Positions 5,297 through 5,722 of a DNA stretch of 5,722 bases are shown here, in pieces. Location: contig JAUUZX010000133.1 in assembly GCA_030592025.1 (NCBI GenBank), forward strand, positions 1 through 5,722, read 5' to 3'. Source of the DNA: a bacterium (GTDB taxonomy: Bacteria > Krumholzibacteriota > Krumholzibacteria > LZORAL124-64-63). The notes below the pieces were generated by a model. The model ran no database searches, was not told the origin of the DNA, and was given only the letters and a program-made list of their open reading frames with translations. How positions within the stretch are numbered: position 1 is the first letter of the stretch; every line of letters starts with the position of its first letter. Both the position numbers and the translations under genes were made by a program.

Positions 5297-5722
5297 GTGC
5301 GGCATCTTCTGGCGGCCTCCCTGCTGTGGGCCTTCTCGTTCGGCCTGATCAAGGGCCACCTCACCGGGGCCGACCCGGTGGCCGTGGCCTGCCTGCGCCT
5401 GGCCCTGGCCGCGGCCGCCTTTGCGCCGGTGCTCGTACGACGGAGCCTGGGGCCGCGGGTGTGCACCATGGCCCTCGCCCAGGGCGGCCTCCAATTCGGC
5501 GCCATGTATATCCTGTACATCGCCTCCTTCGCCCGGTTACCGGCCTGGCTGGTGGCGACCTTCACGATCTTCACCCCCATCTACGTCACGTTGTTGTCGG
5601 ACCTGCTGGAGCGACGTTTCCGGGTTCGTCATCTGTTGGCCGCCCTGGTGGCCGTGGCGGGGGCGGGCCTGATCGTCCTGCGGGGCTTGCCGGCGGGTGC
5701 GGACTGGCAGGGCGTGCTCCTG
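5297..5722 (+). CDS. DMT-superfamily (EamA-type) transporter, N-terminal half only
   Basis: The frame opens at GTG 5297, which has AGGGGG (5284-5289) seven bases upstream, and runs 142 codons to the window edge without a stop. About five hydrophobic segments are visible (residues ~3-22, 28-47, 58-80, 83-104 and 112-131), matching the first of the two EamA repeats in a ~290-residue, ten-helix inner-membrane permease. Typical features are LLWAFSFGLIKG near the start, CLRLALAAAAF in helix 2, and FTIFTPIYVTLLSDLLERR at helix 4. Characterised relatives move amino acids, amines, carboxylates, nucleotide-related compounds or vitamins. The substrate cannot be assigned from this half. It starts 15 bases after the aminopeptidase stop with no terminator between, so co-transcription is likely. 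GTG as start is a modest uncertainty, but no better in-frame start lies nearby. Confidence 0.87.
   Translation, partial: MRHLLAASLLWAFSFGLIKGHLTGADPVAVACLRLALAAAAFAPVLVRRSLGPRVCTMALAQGGLQFGAMYILYIASFARLPAWLVATFTIFTPIYVTLLSDLLERRFRVRHLLAALVAVAGAGLIVLRGLPAGADWQGVLL

Overview
The window is GC-rich (about two thirds G+C by eye), densely coding bacterial chromosome. It carries five protein genes in two divergent groups around a 143-base intergenic region (1929-2071). No RNA gene, insertion sequence, CRISPR array or long repeat was seen. The secreted peptidase ends in an 'NPFNPST...' FlgD/Ig-like tail of the kind common in secreted proteins of the FCB superphylum and related uncultured lineages (Eisenbacteria-, Krumholzibacteria- or Latescibacteria-like). 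That tail, the high GC and the TGS-type nucleoside kinase suggest such a lineage, but this is inference and no marker gene settles it.

Left, minus strand (1-1928): a 90-residue FmdB-type zinc-ribbon protein lies 27 bases upstream of a uridine-kinase-like P-loop protein. The kinase has an N-terminal TGS domain and a decayed threonyl-tRNA-synthetase-like second domain. Both genes have strong Shine-Dalgarno sites and look like one transcription unit. The kinase runs off the left edge, probably only a few residues before its stop.

Middle, plus strand (2072-3144): a complete class I glyceraldehyde-3-phosphate dehydrogenase with intact catalytic residues, followed by a perfect 12-bp terminator hairpin. 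It appears to be a single-gene unit. A foldable inverted repeat lies in its upstream region.

Right, plus strand (3143-5722): a sigma70-like promoter with a perfect TATAAT starts inside the T-tract of the preceding terminator. It leads through a structured ~70-base leader, holding a possible 24-codon upstream ORF, into an exported M1-family zinc aminopeptidase. Fifteen bases later begins a DMT/EamA-family membrane transporter, cut by the right edge. An exported peptidase co-transcribed with a metabolite permease suggests peptide breakdown outside the cytoplasm linked to small-molecule transport, though the transporter's substrate and direction cannot be read from the sequence.

Most of the window is ordinary housekeeping and accessory metabolism. 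I found no clearly new multi-gene system. The items most worth checking are the terminator/promoter overlap with its leader and upstream ORF at 3115-3284, and the kinase that keeps a tRNA-synthetase editing-domain scaffold without its metal ligands.
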